From Bodo saltans (Eukaryota > Euglenozoa > Kinetoplastea > Eubodonida > Bodonidae): 33,777 bases of DNA. Below, one piece after another: positions 17,515 to 25,151 of the stretch. Both the position numbers and the translations under genes were made by a program. The stretch spans positions 1-33,777 of the forward strand of contig CYKH01000209.1 of NCBI GenBank assembly GCA_001460835.1. The letters run 5' to 3'. The notes under the pieces are model-generated. The model did no database searches. It saw nothing but the letters and a program-made list of their open reading frames with translations, and was not told where the DNA came from. Numbering within the stretch: position 1 is the stretch's first letter; the number at the start of each line of letters is the position of its first letter.

Positions 17515-20187
17515 ATGACGAACTCGCATTCCTTTCAGTGGAGCTTTGTTCTTATAGTTTTCTTCTTGCTACGAACTACACCCGCAGCCTCAGCTGATTG
17601 CCCAAGCGGGTATGACCCCCTTCGCCTGTATTTCAACCTAACCCTAGTTCAAGCCGGTGCTGATCCGACCCAATGCACGTCAGTAGGTCAAGTGATACAG
17701 CCAACTACCAGCTGCACTGCTGAGTGCATTGCCCACACCTGCACCGCCTCTGACATTATTAGCGCGACGCGGTTTAATCAGTGCGCGACGCAGGCATTCA
17801 CCGACACTTCAACCTTCCTAGGGCAGAGGCTGTGCATCGTGCGGACCCCTGGGATCACATACGACCACGTGTCCTCCATCACTGCGGAGCCCATCTTTAG
17901 AGATCTCACTCTGATCGCCGTGCAGTCGACCACCGTGTTTGGGGGGAACTACTCGCGTGGTACGGTGTCGAATATCAACTTCGTGGCCAGCGTCATCACC
18001 GCGGCGTTAGCGAGCAGCGATGAGCAGTGCTACCTTACTATGTACGGCTACGCCCTGCACTTTGCGATCCACGTGCTTGGCTTTGACCGCACGCAGCTAA
18101 GCAATTGGCGACACCCAAGCAACCCAAACTTGGAGTACGAGGCGTACAATAGCACGGCATACCCGTATGGCCCAGTTATGCCGTGGAATAGTGAAAGTGC
18201 GTCCATTATGCTCCCGCCATCCACCCGCGACTTGTTCAACTCGTCCCTCGTTGACGGTGATCATCGCGTCGTGCTCATCACGCCGAACGTGCTTGCCGCA
18301 GCACGAGCCCATTTTGGGTGCCCGACGCTGACAGGTGTGCAGCTGGAAGAGCTAGGCGCCGCGGAGCTGCACTGGGAGCGGCGCGTGATCAACTATGAAC
18401 TGATGTCGACTGAGTTCAACATGGCCTCCAGGAGTCCTGTCTCGAGCCTGACCCTTGCCGCGCTGGTGGACACTGGTTGGTACGTGCTGTCGACGAACGC
18501 GAACTACGGCGCCGAGCCCTACGCGTGGGGCAAGGGGTGGGGCTGTGCGTTTGTGCTAAATGAGTGCGGGGCGGAGACATGGAAGTATTGGTTCTGCAAC
18601 GCGTCGTTTGGGCTGGCGTACGACCGGAGCTACATCTCGCCGTGCGCCACCGCTATTTTAGACGTCAAGTACCAGGAGGACGTGTACCAGCACTTCCCCA
18701 ACCTGACGGAGGGTGGGTGGGACCCGTACGCCGACTTCTGCCCGTACGCTGGCAACGCGAGCGTCCTTGACTACTGCACGCGGGCACGAGTGGACGACAA
18801 CGCGGGCATGGCGTTCAGCAACATCACCGGCACGAGGGCGATGGCGGTGTACAGCACGATCCTCAATCAGACGCAGGTCCTTCTGAACAGGAACGTGTTT
18901 GTGGTGGAGCCCAAGTGCATGCAGTTCCTGTGCCTGAACACGTCGTTCATGATGTTCCGTGCTGGGAATGCGTTCTACGGCTGCCAAGGGCAGTACCCCG
19001 TCCTGTCCGAGCTGACGTTCCAGCCGGTCTCCACGGTCGACCGCTCGAACGCGCCTTTTTCGACCACGGCGATCCCGGCGTACGACTTCTACGGGCAGAT
19101 CCAGTGCCCCAACGTATCGTACGTGTGCGCCAGTGGCTCAACATTGGCGGGCCTTGATGGCGCTACATTCCCCACGCTGGTCTCCATTGAGCCAATGAAT
19201 GCGTCGATTGCAGGCAACGTCACCCTTACGGTGGGCCTCTCGATCAATACCGCCGTGACGTGCAAGGGGCTGCTGATTGGGGGACAACAGACGAATGCGT
19301 CCACGTGGGAAATGGGAGGCTCAACGGTGAAGTCGTCGTTGTACTTCCAGTCTTTCACCATTAACACCGTGCCCACTCTGAGCTCCGGAGCATACGGCGG
19401 TCCGAATGATGACGGGTCGGGCTTGGTGGACGTCAGCCTGCTCTGCATCGTGCCTGGGGCAATGGTGTGTGGATCTCAGTATGGAGGCTACTGCTCTGTG
19501 TACACGTGGCGGCAAGCGTTTGAATATTTGCCCCTTCCCGACGCAGCAGCCACCCTCGGATTCCTTGGGACTGTGGTGGGCCAGGCCGTTGTGGCGCTGT
19601 GCGGCATTGTAGGTCTCTTTATTCTGCTGGTCCTTGCATCGATTATTGCTGGTAAATATTCCGATGAGGAGCACCAAGGAGAGGAGGGGGCTCATGGCCA
19701 CGGCGGTGGGGAGCATGGAGGCCACGGTCATGATAGTCATGGCCACGATGCGCCAAAGCTGAGCGACGCGTTGCTGAAGGACGGCAACAATTCGGACATT
19801 GAGCTCGACAGTATTGAGACGGCACCTCAAAGTGAACCGATGTTATCAGTGAATGCACCGGCACACAACACAACGTATGTTCCGCCTCCTCCTGCCCCAC
19901 CACAGCCGCAGCGTGCAGCAACACTGGCACCACCACCACCACCGCCGTTGCGAACGCCATCGCCTCCGGAACCTCCAGTATTTGAACTAAGCGACGACGA
20001 TGAACCACCGCCGCCACCGCCTCCACCACCTAGACCTGGGGGTGCACCTCCCCCACCGCCACCACCTGCCCCTAAAGCAAAGGTTAGTACAAAGTCTTCT
20101 AAAGTGCCCCCTCCCCCACCGCCGCCTGATGACGACGCAGCCCCACCACCACCACCACCTCCAGAAGATGATGAAGTTGCTCTCTAG
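17515..20187 (+). CDS. GP63/leishmanolysin-like pseudoprotease B with His-rich and polyproline cytoplasmic tail
   Basis: An 890-residue type I membrane protein and a paralogue of A. The signal peptide covers about residues 1-27 (FVLIVFFLLRTTPAASA). The M8 domain is recognised by HVLGF, HWERRVINYELM, SSLTLAALVDTGWY, WGKGWGCAF, WKYWFC and DFCPY. The zinc helix reads H182-F-A-I-H186, so both histidines remain but the catalytic Glu is Phe; the third ligand His286 (HWE) and a possible Met-turn (ELM) remain. Zinc binding is possible, peptide cleavage unlikely. A weaker IPT/TIG-like region follows (SIEPMNASIAGNVTLTV). The transmembrane helix is near 686-712. The cytosolic tail has seven His in about 19 residues (near 727-745), then about 100 residues rich in runs of 5-9 prolines separated by acidic patches (DDD, EDDE). 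Proline runs of this kind bind profilin, SH3 or WW domains. Confidence 0.87.
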   Translation: MTNSHSFQWSFVLIVFFLLRTTPAASADCPSGYDPLRLYFNLTLVQAGADPTQCTSVGQVIQPTTSCTAECIAHTCTASDIISATRFNQCATQAFTDTSTFLGQRLCIVRTPGITYDHVSSITAEPIFRDLTLIAVQSTTVFGGNYSRGTVSNINFVASVITAALASSDEQCYLTMYGYALHFAIHVLGFDRTQLSNWRHPSNPNLEYEAYNSTAYPYGPVMPWNSESASIMLPPSTRDLFNSSLVDGDHRVVLITPNVLAAARAHFGCPTLTGVQLEELGAAELHWERRVINYELMSTEFNMASRSPVSSLTLAALVDTGWYVLSTNANYGAEPYAWGKGWGCAFVLNECGAETWKYWFCNASFGLAYDRSYISPCATAILDVKYQEDVYQHFPNLTEGGWDPYADFCPYAGNASVLDYCTRARVDDNAGMAFSNITGTRAMAVYSTILNQTQVLLNRNVFVVEPKCMQFLCLNTSFMMFRAGNAFYGCQGQYPVLSELTFQPVSTVDRSNAPFSTTAIPAYDFYGQIQCPNVSYVCASGSTLAGLDGATFPTLVSIEPMNASIAGNVTLTVGLSINTAVTCKGLLIGGQQTNASTWEMGGSTVKSSLYFQSFTINTVPTLSSGAYGGPNDDGSGLVDVSLLCIVPGAMVCGSQYGGYCSVYTWRQAFEYLPLPDAAATLGFLGTVVGQAVVALCGIVGLFILLVLASIIAGKYSDEEHQGEEGAHGHGGGEHGGHGHDSHGHDAPKLSDALLKDGNNSDIELDSIETAPQSEPMLSVNAPAHNTTYVPPPPAPPQPQRAATLAPPPPPPLRTPSPPEPPVFELSDDDEPPPPPPPPPRPGGAPPPPPPPAPKAKVSTKSSKVPPPPPPPDDDAAPPPPPPPEDDEVAL
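19691..19750 (+). repeat. His/Gly-rich coding repeat in the tail of B
   Basis: CATGGCCAC-type units (CAT/CAC alternating with GGC/GGT and GAT) encode a string with seven histidines directly after the membrane helix and an acidic linker. Such HGHxH strings bind divalent metals (Zn, Ni, Cu) in other proteins; metal binding here is inference. Confidence 0.7.
19878..20173 (+). repeat. polyproline-coding CCN/CCA repeat region in the tail of B
   Basis: Imperfect CCA/CCG/CCT/CCC triplet runs encode at least six blocks of 4-9 prolines separated by acidic or basic spacers. The varied codons argue for selection on the protein rather than a fresh microsatellite expansion. It resembles FH1-type profilin-binding regions in composition only; no FH2 domain follows. 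Confidence 0.75.
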
Positions 20188-20504
20188 AACTTTTTCTTAC
20201 AACTTCTGATGGAAGACGGCGAAGTTTCTCCCTTCGAAGTTTAGTTCTTTTGTTTATTTCCCCCATTTCCCTTCGCATCTCTCGTATGAGTTGAGCTGGG
20301 TGAACAAATCTGTTGCTATTTCGTAACATCGGATGCCCGAAGTCTTCCGATAAGAGTCTTCCTCTCAGTTTTTTTTTTTTTTGAAAACCTGCTTCCCCGT
20401 CTAAGAATGTTTTGTTAGCTTGTCCAGCATGATCTAGCAAAGATTGCACATGTGATCTGCGTGACGTTTGTTCTTTCTTTCGGTTGTACATAGAAGAGTA
20501 CGTG
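20188..20504 (+). promoter_or_regulatory. intergenic region with poly-T and probable splice acceptor
   Basis: This 317-base gap has a run of 12 T near 20370-20381 and a second tract TTTGTTCTTTCTTTC (about 20467-20481) followed by AG at 20492-20493. The first ATG after it is 20505, which sets the start of the next gene. No gene-like frame or RNA gene is seen. Confidence 0.45.
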
Positions 20505-22607
20505 ATGCCACCAAAGATTGTGGAACTGAAGGCACAAATGGCCAATCGTAGCGCCAATGCATCGTCGGACACATCAGCTACTGCCGGCGGCACTGCCCCC
20601 AACAGCGGCCATTCTGCCAGTACGGCCATATTGGAGCGGATCAAGACCAACCAAGCCAACCGTGGCGAGGGTACTGCGTGTGTGTTTCAAGGTCTTACTC
20701 TGGACGCCACCGTTGTGCGACAACTGCAAGATATGAAGGAGTTCCGGGAAATGATGCCTGCTGAGTTCGCGACCATGGGGATGACCACTGGTGGTGGCCC
20801 AGGAGGTCGTGGGGGAGGAGGTGTCTCCAGGGGTGGAAGGAGTGCGCGTGTTACGCAGGTGAAGCCTAAGAAGGCCACCCACCACTCCAACGCCAACGGA
20901 GATGGCCCTTCGATTCTGATCCCAGTGACCAGTGAACGGATTCGTATTGCGGATATGAAAGACGCCCTTCGTGATGAATATGCAGCACGTTACTGTGAGC
21001 ACATCGGCGTTGCTCCGACGCAGCAAAATATGAGTCTCGTGTTGAAGTTGATGCCGTTTGAGAAGTGCCACATTTCTCAGAACACACAGCACAACGGCAT
21101 CGGCAGGACGGAACGCAGAAACAATGTTGTCATTCAACCCTGCGTCGTGGCGCCACCTCCCGACGGCCCAAATGCCGAAGACGTGCCGTTTGAGCTCCTG
21201 ACGTTGGAAGCGTTGCAGCGCGTTGGGAACACAATTAGCAGTGCACAGCTTCCACCAATAGGAGGAGAGGTGCCCACCTCCCCATCCCCCCCTCCCCCCA
21301 CTGGCACCGCGTCGGTGGGCAAGGTCATCTTTGAGGCGTATAAGAATCAGTTTGTGTACCCGTACAACTTAGAGGAGCGCTTTACCACCAAAGGTGTCGC
21401 ACCCACAACGTCACCGCACCCACCGCCCAGGGGAGGACCAAAGAACGATAGCCATCGAGGCCAACCGCTTCCTCTAACGCGGTCGTCGCGAGAACATAGT
21501 CGCCACGAGGAGGCTCCTCATCACCAAGACGACGCGGTGGAGCCTAGTGCGTTGCAACGCCTCGCGGTGCAGGACGCGTTGCTATCGAAGCTTCGCGACC
21601 AGAGTGAGAAGAGGGGTGGCGGCATCACAGAGGATGAACTATCTGCGATCGAGAGCAAGATGCGTCCTCGCCACGGGCAGCAGGGAAGTGGCGCTGGAAG
21701 TGTGAGCAGCCGTCGCGATGGCGGGAGTGACGAGGAGGAGGATGCCGATGTCAACAGTGACGCTAGTGGCGATCAGCGGAAGCCTCCGTCCATTGCAAAC
21801 TCTATCGAGTCCGATCGAGCGGCTCGCCGTGACGCAGCGGCGCAGAAGGAATTGACTCAGCCGTGGACGGAGCCCGACATGACCGAAGTCCGCTCCCTCC
21901 AAGTGCAGTTCGTAAAGGACTTTCCTTTCTACCGCTTCGAGGGGCGTCTCAGTGAGGCGGAAGTCTTGGAAGTGAAAGCGTCACTGCTCGGGGAGGATAT
22001 TTCCGAGTTGCTCATTGCCATCATGAACTTTGCGTTCTTGGTTTATCTCGCCCCGCAGCAGACCAACTACCCGAGGGCACTCGACCACGTCGACAAAGAT
22101 GTAGAGTTTGTGCTGATGTGCCGGAAAGCCATTCGCTTCAGCAACCACCGACAGCGTAGTCCGCTGGCCGCCGATGCACTTCCCTTGTGTTTGTTGATGC
22201 TCCGTGTGCTTGTCGATGCGCTCTTCACGGCACGGTACCCGTTGCTGCGTCGTGTGCAAGAGGGCATGGACCTCCAACTACGCATGGACGCCCTAGTCCG
22301 TGCAGTGCTGGACCCTTATGGACTACAGTCTCACATTGTCGTTTTGGAGTCCACCCCCCAGGCCCAACGAGTGCTGCGGACAAAACGTCTGCCGCAGCGC
22401 ATGAGTGCGGCTGCCACCACGCCCCTCGTGCAGTTTATTATCGGGGACGGCGCTAAGAGCATCGAAGCGAAGAGGATGACGAGGAGTGCACAGGTGCATC
22501 CTGACATTGAAGCTGGGCTGGCAGAGCTCCGACGTCACCTCACCCCCAGTGTACGGGCTGAGTTGCTACGAGTCGTCACAGAGGAGCGTATTCAAAGAGA
22601 TGTGTGA
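20505..22607 (+). CDS. unrecognised 700-residue protein with conserved-looking helical C-terminus
   Basis: I do not recognise the family. The frame extends upstream to a TTG (20484), but the first ATG after the acceptor is 20505. The N-terminal 70 residues are Ser/Ala/Asn-rich. Residues about 100-118 are Gly/Arg-rich (GGRGGGGVSRGGR), an RGG-like stretch that can be arginine-methylated or bind RNA. The middle (about 230-470) is low-complexity, with Pro/Ser, His and acidic segments. The last 230 residues look folded and helical: SLQVQFVKDFPFYRFEG, ELLIAIMNFAFLVYLA, FVLMCRKAIRF and ADALPLCLLMLRVLVDALF. There is no signal peptide or clear membrane span. Length and composition do not decide a role. 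It lies 317 bases after gene B, with no functional link evident. Confidence 0.7.
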   Translation: MPPKIVELKAQMANRSANASSDTSATAGGTAPNSGHSASTAILERIKTNQANRGEGTACVFQGLTLDATVVRQLQDMKEFREMMPAEFATMGMTTGGGPGGRGGGGVSRGGRSARVTQVKPKKATHHSNANGDGPSILIPVTSERIRIADMKDALRDEYAARYCEHIGVAPTQQNMSLVLKLMPFEKCHISQNTQHNGIGRTERRNNVVIQPCVVAPPPDGPNAEDVPFELLTLEALQRVGNTISSAQLPPIGGEVPTSPSPPPPTGTASVGKVIFEAYKNQFVYPYNLEERFTTKGVAPTTSPHPPPRGGPKNDSHRGQPLPLTRSSREHSRHEEAPHHQDDAVEPSALQRLAVQDALLSKLRDQSEKRGGGITEDELSAIESKMRPRHGQQGSGAGSVSSRRDGGSDEEEDADVNSDASGDQRKPPSIANSIESDRAARRDAAAQKELTQPWTEPDMTEVRSLQVQFVKDFPFYRFEGRLSEAEVLEVKASLLGEDISELLIAIMNFAFLVYLAPQQTNYPRALDHVDKDVEFVLMCRKAIRFSNHRQRSPLAADALPLCLLMLRVLVDALFTARYPLLRRVQEGMDLQLRMDALVRAVLDPYGLQSHIVVLESTPQAQRVLRTKRLPQRMSAAATTPLVQFIIGDGAKSIEAKRMTRSAQVHPDIEAGLAELRRHLTPSVRAELLRVVTEERIQRDV

Positions 22608-22810
22608 TACCGTACCTCTCACCTATCTCAAGGAAGTAGCAATGACCATGTATTTGTGATGGAGTGACTTGTGTAGTCATGATTGTGTGTGTTCACTGTT
22701 TTGTACAATATCCGTCAGAAGTAAATTACTGTGTGTGGAGTGAGTAAGTGCACAGGCTCTTTGAGTTGACAAGAAACCCTTCTTCGTTTGTTATTCGTCA
22801 AGGCAAGAGA

Positions 22811-23362
22811 ATGCCAGGAAAGCGTCCTCGGTCCCCAGCGTCACTATCTCACCCTGGTGACACCGCGCCGTTATTGACTCCAATTCTTCTTGTTCCATTT
22901 CTTGTCGGTGCTGAGGTGATGACAGTGCCGTGGGCGCTGCTAACGTCCCGTGCTGGGGGCGGTCCTACTTCCCTGCTGTGCCGATCTGCTGCGGCGGTGC
23001 TGCCGTTGTTGTGTGGCGGAGCCACGCACACATTAACACCACCATCATCAGACATCTATGATGCGGAGGAATCGACTCAATCGTCGTCTAGCTCGGCGGA
23101 GCAGCTGCTGCTGCTAGTCCCCACTGGCAGCAGGTCAACACCATTTGCTATTGCTGTAGACTGTGACCATCACGTGTTTCGATGCCTCTTGCGGCTGCTC
23201 AGAGGCTACACATCGGCAGTTCCGGAGGAGTTGCGAACGACATGCTGTCTTGAAGCGCATCGGCTAGGCCTAGGCCTCCCCTCCACAAACAATTGCCCAC
23301 AACATCGTCTGGTGTTTGTGCTCCGCTTTTCTCTGTTGTGTACCAGCATCAATGTTTCGTAA
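22811..23362 (+). CDS. small BTB/POZ (T1-type) domain protein
   Basis: A 183-residue protein. The start is the first ATG after the AG at about 22800; the frame is open back to a GTG at 22748. After a short basic N-terminus, residues about 25-60 (PILLVPFLVGAEVMTVPWALLTSRAGGGPTSLL in two overlapping parts) fit the opening of a T1/BTB fold, 'lnVGG..f.ts...L...'. Residues about 108-150 (PFAIAVDCDHHVFRCLLRLLRGYTSAVPEEL, then CLEAHRLGL) fit its second half, 'f.iDRDP..F..iLnflR.G.l.lPe...' with the 'EA.~~GL' helix. A Ser-rich loop separates the halves. KCTD-like BTB proteins are oligomeric adaptors, often for cullin-3 ligases. The match is by pattern and is moderately weak, and no second domain is present. 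Confidence 0.5.
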   Translation: MPGKRPRSPASLSHPGDTAPLLTPILLVPFLVGAEVMTVPWALLTSRAGGGPTSLLCRSAAAVLPLLCGGATHTLTPPSSDIYDAEESTQSSSSSAEQLLLLVPTGSRSTPFAIAVDCDHHVFRCLLRLLRGYTSAVPEELRTTCCLEAHRLGLGLPSTNNCPQHRLVFVLRFSLLCTSINVS

Positions 23363-23410
23363 CCGACAATTTTAATCGCACGTATGTGTCAGCGCTTCAC
23401 AAAAAAACTA

Positions 23411-23439
23411 ATTTCACTTTTCGAATTTTCTCGCTTGAG
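23411..23439 (+). promoter_or_regulatory. probable splice acceptor for the AP-4 mu gene
   Basis: T/C-rich TTTCACTTTTCGAATTTTCT (23412-23431) is followed by AG at 23438-23439, with a second AG at 23444-23445. ATG 23463 is the first start downstream. Confidence 0.45.
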
Positions 23440-23462
23440 AATTAGATTACAGGAACACGATC

Positions 23463-24830
23463 ATGTTCCTGTCTCAAATTTTTATCCTCTCACCTCGCGG
23501 TGATAAGTTAGTCTTCAAGGACTACCGACAGGATGTTCCTCGCATATCCGACGAAATCTTTTTCCGCAAGTACAAATTCTGGGACGGTAAAGATCATCAG
23601 GCCCCACCCTCAGGCGACTGCCCCCCATTCTTTCACGAGAAAGGCATTCACTTTACGTACGTGAAGCGCAGCAACCTTTTGTTTGTTGCGACCTCCATGA
23701 AGAACGTGTCTCCTAGCACCACCGTAGAAGTCCTTGTACGCGTCGTCAAAATTGTGAAGGACTTCCTCGGCGTCCTCAGTGAGGAGTCGATCCGCAAGAA
23801 CTTTCCGCTGGTGTATGAGCTGCTAGATGAAATGATCGATGTAGGCGTGGCGCAGGAGATGACCACCGAGCGCCTTCGGCCGTACATATTCAACGATGTC
23901 GTCCCAGTGGCCAACCCAGAGCAGCAGCCTCAGGACTCCTTGTTAGAGCGAATCCGCAAGGGTGAATTCCTGGATCGAACCCGCAAAGCAGAGCAAGCGA
24001 ACTTGTCTGTTGTGCAGAGCAGTGCGGAGCGTAAAAACGAAATTTATATCGACATCATTGAGCGCCTTAATGTAGTGTTCAATGCAAATGGCAACGTGAT
24101 TGCCAGTGAGGTGGACGGATCCATTGTGATGAAGAGCTTCTTAGCCGGATCTCCGGATTTGTTCCTTGGGCTTAACGAGGACCTTGCAGTGGGGCGGGGG
24201 GACAGCGCACGGACTCGATACGCCACCGTAGTGTTGGATAGCGTCAACTTCCACGCCGTGACGGACTACTCAAAGTTTGAGTCCGAGAGGGTGCTCATGA
24301 TGCGGCCCCCGGATGGCGAGTTTACTGTCATGAACTACCGTGTGACTGGGGACATCACCCAGCCCTTCCGTATTACGCCTTCCATCGAGGTGCAGTCTAG
24401 CTTCAAGGCGGAGCTGACACTTAGAATCCGCGCTGATGTGCCCACCCACACCCACGGCCTGAATGTGGCTGTCAAAGTCCCCGTCCCCAAGACGACCACC
24501 AGCTTGGGCGTGGAGTTTGGTGTTGGCGCTAGCGGCCAGACGTACGAATACAAGAGCGCTGAGAAGTACGTCGTGTGGAATATTGCACGTTTCGGTGGCG
24601 GCACCGAGCAGGTCTGCAAGATTCGGTTCAGCACATCTGCCCCAATCACCGCCGCCACACGAAAAGAAGTCGGCCCTATTTCCATGTCTTTTGAGGTGCC
24701 TCAACACAACGTGTCTGGGCTGGCGATTAAGTCACTTCGATTGGAGGAGCGGTCACAGACGTACAACCCTAGCCGGTGGATCCGCAACATCACTCAGGCC
24801 AACTCTTACGTTTGCCGCATGAGCCAGTGA
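23463..24830 (+). CDS. AP4M1: AP-4 adaptor complex subunit mu
   Basis: A 455-residue medium chain, the same size as human AP4M1 (453). The N-terminal longin-like domain begins MFLSQIFILSPRGDKLVFKD (human: MISQFFILSSKGDPLIYKD) and includes 'ENVSP/KNVSPS' and NFPLVYELLDEMIDVG. The mu-homology domain follows from about residue 185: KNEIYIDIIERLNVVF, NGNVIASEVDGSIVMKSFL, MRPPDGEFTVMNYR and the diagnostic end NPSRWIRNITQANSYVCRM (human: NPHKWVRHLSHSDAYVIRI). These points fit AP-4 better than AP-1, -2 or -3 mu. AP-4 forms a non-clathrin coat at the trans-Golgi network and selects cargo with tyrosine-type sorting signals. The human comparison is from memory. Confidence 0.93.
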   Translation: MFLSQIFILSPRGDKLVFKDYRQDVPRISDEIFFRKYKFWDGKDHQAPPSGDCPPFFHEKGIHFTYVKRSNLLFVATSMKNVSPSTTVEVLVRVVKIVKDFLGVLSEESIRKNFPLVYELLDEMIDVGVAQEMTTERLRPYIFNDVVPVANPEQQPQDSLLERIRKGEFLDRTRKAEQANLSVVQSSAERKNEIYIDIIERLNVVFNANGNVIASEVDGSIVMKSFLAGSPDLFLGLNEDLAVGRGDSARTRYATVVLDSVNFHAVTDYSKFESERVLMMRPPDGEFTVMNYRVTGDITQPFRITPSIEVQSSFKAELTLRIRADVPTHTHGLNVAVKVPVPKTTTSLGVEFGVGASGQTYEYKSAEKYVVWNIARFGGGTEQVCKIRFSTSAPITAATRKEVGPISMSFEVPQHNVSGLAIKSLRLEERSQTYNPSRWIRNITQANSYVCRMSQ

Positions 24831-25151
24831 ACCAAAATAGTGGTCGTCCTTGCTGCGTGCTGGTTTTATCGCGTCACTGTGTTCGGTGAGGAGGGGAAAG
24901 GAGGGGGGAAAAAAAGTTGAAACAACAATGTCAAAGTGCTTGGCTTGCAACACAATGTTTTTCCTTCGCAGTCAGACTCTTCCACTGACGATGTTTTGAC
25001 TCTTTTCGTTTTGCTTTGGTTGACTATTTCAGTAAGTAAGAAAACACAACGTTGGAGAGCTAAGCCCCCCATTTGTCGTGTTTCAATTTTATCGAAAGTG
25101 CCGCCGCCCGTAACCAAACAACAACAACTCACCTAAACCCTTCTGTTACCA
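24831..25151 (+). other. intergenic region with purine tract and probable splice acceptors
   Basis: A purine-rich stretch (about 24885-24920, GAGGAGGGGAAAGGAGGGGG) is followed by T-rich DNA, including TTTTCGTTTTGCTTTGGTTG (25005-25024) and TATTTCAG with AG at 25031-25032. The first ATG after that AG is 25152. No gene seen. Confidence 0.4.

Noticed and set aside
18058-18072. HFAIH in gene B as an active zinc protease motif
   Set aside because: The catalytic Glu of HEXXH is Phe, so metal binding may remain but hydrolysis is not expected.
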